Shown here piece by piece: positions 59,510 to 64,000 of a DNA stretch of 64,000 nt. Every line of letters begins with the position of its first letter. Positions within the stretch are counted from its first letter, which is position 1. Origin of the DNA: Gnetum montanum. Its lineage: Eukaryota > Streptophyta > Gnetopsida > Gnetales > Gnetaceae. Location of the stretch: NCBI GenBank assembly GCA_015680685.1, contig MNCI01005871.1, forward strand, positions 369,153 to 433,152, read 5' to 3'. Position numbers and translations under genes: made by a program. The notes beneath the pieces are model-generated. The model did not search any database. It was not told where the DNA came from and saw nothing but the letters and a program-made list of their open reading frames with translations.

Positions 59510-60164
59510 GCCTAAGTGCGATAAGCATTCTTCCTTCATCATCCATACACATCTTGGACCTCATGTACTACTTTTGGGATTACCAAGCGTATATTACTTT
59601 AGTGCTCCTAGATGCACTACTAGGTTACCAAGTAGTCACACTTAAATGCTTGTGATTAAGTCGTACTCATTCCACATTTAATAACAGGGATGGTAAATGA
59701 GGGTAAAGGAAGAGTAATTAGAAAATGATAAATAAAAGTAATAATTAAATAACTAAAACTAAGTGAATGCTGCAATGATGTAGTAATCTCGATCTTTATT
59801 TCTGGTCATGTGCATGTCCAGGTATGTCATACTCAAATAAAGGTTCTGTACAATTACAATCATCACACTGTGGGCATGCACTGAGGAAAGGGTTAAGATG
59901 AACTAAAAATGAACAAAAAGACTCTATTCTAATACTAACTTATCCTAACTCTCCTTCCTATGTGCCCAAAGGTGTATTTATAGGCTTACACAGGAACCAC
60001 AATATTGTGTATCCAATATCGTTACCCAAGATGTGATATTGTGTACCCAATATCGAGGGTCTGATATTGAGGGTCCAATGTCAAGGGTCTGATGTCAAGG
60101 GTCCAACATCAAGGTTCCAACATCAAGGGTCTGATGTTAGCACTTGGCAAACCATGATTCATCA
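59510..60164 (-). mobile_element. Inverted partial family A LTR B5
   Basis: 655 bp from CCTAAGTGCG to CCATGATTCATCA; the U5-side 250 bp are missing. U3 14-bp repeats at about 60045-60140, TATAAATA near 59970 (minus). Its intact U3 terminus forms the right end of the composite, next to CACTT. Confidence 0.85.
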
Positions 60165-60735
60165 CACTTCTTGTTGATGTAAAGTTCTTCTAAGTATAGA
60201 AGGGGAGTTTTGTCATTGTGGAATATTTACTTGGGATGATTTAGTTTGATTATTTGTGTTATTTTGACTAGGAGCTATTCTGTTGGGATGGTATAAGGAT
60301 TATTCCTAGTTTGTTATTGTGTGGTATTCATAATGTCACTAATTCTATAGTAGCAATTGTTATGTGTGTTAGGATCACTTACCATGACTTGTTCCAATGA
60401 GGGAACTTCTTCATTTTCTATTTCATGAGGTATGTTCAAGATCATAATTGGGGTTTTCCCATTTTATTGACTTTGGGTATTATCACCATATAATGTTAAA
60501 AATTGATGACAAATTTCTCATAATGTTGCCTAGTGTTATGTAGATGACAATAATCATCATTGATTAATGTGCTTGATTTTTTAGGTTGTATAGGGACTTT
60601 ATCATTATTATCCTTTAGTTCAACTACTTCATTAGAAATCTTTTAAAGTGAAGTTAATATTTTTGTCATTAGATTTTCCAGTTTGACAAGTAGATACATT
60701 AGGATTAGATATTCTATTTGGGTTTATAATGGATT
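60165..60735 (-). pseudogene. Family H gag remnant, continuation of 44278-46170
   Basis: Parallels 37215-37760 of the other H copy. CACTT at 60165-60169 is the right target copy. It ends at about 60735, where pararetrovirus sequence begins. Confidence 0.65.
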
Positions 60736-60901
60736 AAGTATAAGTAAGAGAGTGAATTTGTGATCTGGGCAGAGAGTGGTATCAGAGCCAAGTTGCTTAG
60801 CTTGCCTCATGGATCGAGGAGAGTCATTGAGGCACCAAGAGAGTAAGATGCATAGGAAGGTCGATGGATAGGTGAGTAAGACGTGCATATATGGTGTGGA
60901 A
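60736..60901 (+). promoter_or_regulatory. Pararetrovirus leader with tRNA-iMet primer site
   Basis: TGGTATCAGAGCC (60777-60789) is the complement of the initiator tRNA-Met 3' end, the primer used by caulimovirids (and also by many copia elements). No LTR lies upstream, and downstream coding fits a caulimovirid. Confidence 0.65.
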
Positions 60902-61579
60902 ATGACTTCTACTTTAATAGACATGGCAACATCATCTCGTTCACTTTTAGGTTCCTCTTCCTCTAGTTCTTATGTTCATCGTTTATCACTTTACTATAGT
61001 TGAAAACATGGCACTAGTCTTCCACCTGTACCTAAACAATGTGATATTTATCAGATGAGTAGTATTAATTTGTTAGAAATCTTTTTAAGTATGCATCTCT
61101 CCAAGTGTGATTTAGAAATTTGTGGATCTAGTCTTAGACCAGTCTCACTTATATTTTTCTCCTTGGAGGAGGTTGCCAAATGGATTAAGCATGGGTACAA
61201 CTATATTCACATCACAAAGGTTGATGTACATATACATCCCCACTTTAACAACCATTTGAAAAATCCATATTGGATCGCTTTAATTGATAGAAAGTTTAAA
61301 AACTTCATGAACGTGATCATCACACAAGCTAAGGGATGCTTAGAAGCAGACTTCCTAGTAGTGACTCTTCTTAATTTTACTCTTTCTTTACACAACCCAA
61401 ATCTATTTGATATTTTAATTATTATTACTTATATCCTATTAGATATGGTACAAAATAGTGTTTATGTCACAATAGGAACTAGGTTAATCTTTAAGTTATT
61501 CGAATCTACCAATATTAAGACTCTACTCTTGTTTGGACAACAATTAATACAAGTTGGATCTACCAACTTAGAGTACTGA
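60902..61579 (+). pseudogene. Endogenous pararetrovirus movement-protein region
   Basis: The frame begins at 60902, has a stop at 61001-61003 and then 174 open codons (61055-61579). It resembles the 30K-type movement protein of Caulimoviridae, which lets virus pass plasmodesmata: the HITKVDVHIHPHF stretch, a conserved hydrophobic middle and FTLSLHNPNL followed by a Leu/Ile-rich strand. In-frame stops show that it is dead. The frame continues, broken, into 61580-62590. Confidence 0.65.
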
Positions 61580-62589
61580 GTAAACATTAATACTAAGGAT
61601 CTACTGATAAATAGATTATACCCAGATCTAGATGACATATAGGAAGAATTATATAATTATTTAAGGCTAATAAAATGAAAAGCTTGTAAATGAAAGTATC
61701 AAGTTCAATTACAAGATCCCAACTTTACAAAATATGATCCTCTATGTGAAGATCTCTTTAAAAGAAAACCTAAGCCAAAAATAATTCTCTCTCTAGCCAA
61801 AAACCCAATAGATCTGATCCCTAGAATGTCAACTTCCACTTTCAAAGTCCCTATAGAAGAAAAAGATGATTAGGAAGAAAACCTTAAGTTAGCTGAAAAA
61901 ATGGCAAAACTATTCGAAGAATTATATATCTCTACACCAGTAGAAGTAGTCTTAGGACCTCTTTTCAAAAGAGATAAAGGGAAAGCCATAGATGAAGAAA
62001 TCTCCTCTTCTCAACAAGAGAACCAATAAGAGAATCTTGAAGAAGCACAAGACTCTTCATTATCAACTAAGTAATCTTCAATTGATCCATCCTGTCAACA
62101 CCATTCTATATGAAAGTAAGATAAATGCTATCATTGTATGGAATGTGATACTTTACTTAAGATCAATATGAATGAAGAAGCTGTATACATGCTATAAGAA
62201 AAAAAGACATACAGTGTTTCGATAGATACAATCTAGTTACAGACCTCGGCCAACAATAGGATAGGACTAATATTAGATCAAAACTATAGAAATAATACAA
62301 TGTAAGAGAAAATTAGAGAACAAGTAAAAGCAATGCATAAATTTGGGTTCCAAAGTCTAAATCTAGCCAAATTCTAGACAAACAGAAGAAAACAAAATCT
62401 TCTTATAGTCTTGAACCAGAAGCACCTCCTTATAGAGGTAGATCTCATAGAGCTAGGTATAGATCAATTAAGAAAAAAAGCCAAAGAAAGCTCTAGCAGA
62501 AAGGGAAAAGAGAAGGTAGTAACTATCAACATAAAAGATAAAATGGTCACATCAGATGATATATATCTGTAGCATCTCTTGATTTAGAT
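61580..62589 (+). pseudogene. Pararetrovirus polyprotein, middle region (decayed)
   Basis: Lys/Glu-rich, weakly conserved reading frame with many stops between the movement-protein and coat-protein regions. No catalytic motif is visible. Confidence 0.45.
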
Positions 62590-63720
62590 GAAGAATAATT
62601 ATTAAAAAACTTTTGGTGTATTTCATGAAGTTCCTCAAGATTATTTAGGTGTCCAAATGAGAAAATTTAGTGAAAAAGCCCCAACATTCACCATGGACAG
62701 TAAAGATTTTAAAGCCAGGAAAGACACCATAGATGCTATCCAAGGCTTCATAAATATCCAAATTTCTTTAGAATGAAAACCCTCCAAACATACTATTTTA
62801 AATATTACATTTAATTTTAAATGTATGTCAAGGAGATGGTGGAACCAACTACCAAGAGATGTAAAATGAAAATTGTTAAATGGTTCTTCTCTATTAATTA
62901 TTAATGCTATTACAAAGGAATTTATTAGTGATAAAAATAAGCATGATGACCTTTATAACAATAGATTCTTTAAGGCTAGATTATAAAAAATTGAAGATTT
63001 GCCCGCATTGCTAAATACCATGGAAGAATGATACTATTTTGGCAAATTAACCCATGAATTAGGTAACAAAGAACATTTGCTTGGTTTTCTACCTCAACCC
63101 TTCTACAACAAGTATCTAACAACAAGATCTCCATCTTGAAGGCATGAGCTTTAATGTAATACAACATTTTATTAATGAGGTAAACTAAGACATTTATTAT
63201 GACCAATAAGTGCAAAAATAGATTAAAAATCTTAGTAGGAAATTAGGTAAATATTTATGTCTAGATTTATGTCTAGAAGAAAAGTTCCTTACGTATCAAA
63301 CCCAATCCTATGACAAAAGTTGGACCAAAAGATGATACTATCATTCTCAATAGCAATGGCGACTAGAGTATCCTCCACAAAAACCATCTAACAAATTTAG
63401 AGGAATTTTTAAACACTATAAAAAAAAAGTCAAATGCAGTGATGCAAAGTGTTTCTTATGTAAAGGAAACCACTTTGGTAATAAATGTCCAACTAGGGAT
63501 AATAATCCTCATAAGGTACATTTTATTGAAACACAAAATATTTTTGAACAACATTACAAGCTCATCATTGACGAAGATATCCCCTTGAACATGGCGATAT
63601 CCTTCTTGAATCCTCTAATTATTTTACTGATGGTTATCTCAACACCAATCCCAATTACGTTCCCAAAAATGATTCTTTTTCTTCCCATGAGGAGGGGGAG
63701 GAGGAGGAGGAATGGTAGAC
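62590..63720 (+). pseudogene. Pararetrovirus coat-protein region with zinc knuckle
   Basis: A capsid-like region with scattered stops is followed by a Lys-rich segment and CFLCKGNHFGNKCP at about 63450-63490, a CX2C-H-X4-C knuckle one residue shorter than the usual CX2CX4HX4C. A run of Glu residues follows (about 63690-63715). Order movement protein, then coat protein, fits single-polyprotein caulimovirids. Protease and reverse transcriptase would lie beyond the window. Confidence 0.6.
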
Positions 63721-64000
63721 TCAAATAATTCTAACATTATGTTTTACAACAATATGAATCAACATCAATTCAATCATGGAAAGAAATACCTTGGAAACTG
63801 GCTTGGACATTGGATAGAAGACAAATCTTCTTCCCAAAGGTCTCATAAATCTCATAGGAAGAAAAGTTAAGATCCCACGAAACTTGATCCTATATATATA
63901 AATTTTAAATCTTAGGTTCTAGAACTAGAATAGAAGTTGAAACATACACCAGTAGATGACATACATAAGTATATGTCTGTTAAGCATAAGTTGCAGAGAA
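63721..64000 (+). other. Pararetrovirus sequence running off the window
   Basis: AT-rich, short broken frames; presumably the coat-protein to protease transition. Nothing specific can be identified. Confidence 0.35.

Larger units (their letters stand above)
46171..60164 (+). mobile_element. 14-kb composite family A insertion flanked by CACTT
   Basis: The left end is U3 start TGATGAATCATGG. The right end is the same terminus inverted (CCATGATTCATCA). CACTT flanks both sides (46166-46170, 60165-60169), and the empty site survives in a related element at 37202-37235. Inside are five LTRs (46171, 51604, 56621, 57547 plus; 59510-60164 minus), three gag pieces, two short ORF2 pieces, an inverted ORF2 fragment and a tRNA copy, but no pol. 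Confidence 0.85.

Noticed and set aside
1-64000. CRISPR arrays, bacterial operons, phage attachment sites
   Set aside because: No regularly spaced repeats with unique spacers and no prokaryotic gene organisation; all evidence points to plant nuclear DNA.

Overview
The window is plant nuclear DNA: AT-rich, with one apparently intact protein gene in 64 kb and nearly everything else made of nested, decayed LTR retrotransposons plus an old endogenous pararetrovirus. Several features point to a large, repeat-rich seed-plant genome: long LTRs (about 0.7 to 1.9 kb), a receptor-like protein with plant architecture, TG...CA LTR ends and plant tRNA primer sites. A gymnosperm is plausible but the sequence does not prove it.

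Two LTR families dominate. Family A has LTRs starting TGATGA and ending TCATCA, 5-bp target duplications and a primer site complementary to tRNA-Asp. It carries gag and a second reading frame (ORF2) in the position of an env-like gene. I found no protease, reverse transcriptase or integrase in any copy, so it looks non-autonomous. It fills 1-8987 (minus), 12745-20987 (minus) and 46171-60164 (mostly plus). In the two longest copies ORF2 is preceded by a LTR-like promoter block (GATATC cluster plus TATA box), and in four copies by a splice-acceptor-like site with a branch-point-like motif. Family H is a Ty3/gypsy lineage with LTRs TGTTGA...TCAACA and a G-rich polypurine tract. It has gag, protease, two RNase H-like domains, reverse transcriptase and integrase. 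It is the host for several family A insertions and appears at 8993-12744 + 20988-23869 (plus), 23870-26211 (plus), 36729-38780 (minus), 38785-40983 (plus) and 41773-46170 + 60165-60735 (minus).

Layout: 1-8987, joined family A minus copies with a solo LTR; 8993-12744, H pol; 12745-20987, a family A element with a nested solo LTR and an assembly palindrome; 20988-26211, H 3' end and another H remnant; 26212-34317, the single-copy island holding the LRR receptor-like protein gene (30109-32748) with a duplicated upstream region; 34318-46170, H LTRs and remnants; 46171-60164, a 14-kb composite family A insertion inside an H element, flanked by CACTT; 60736-64000, a decayed caulimovirid-like provirus running off the end.

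The most informative structures are records of reverse transcription. The composite insertion ends in a U3 terminus on both sides and contains an LTR-LTR junction with exactly the four bases expected for joined cDNA ends. It also holds a full 75-nt tRNA-Asp copy, including CCA, at the primer-site position. Six single N characters mark joins; at least four fall where element colinearity breaks, so some rearrangements are probably assembly errors.
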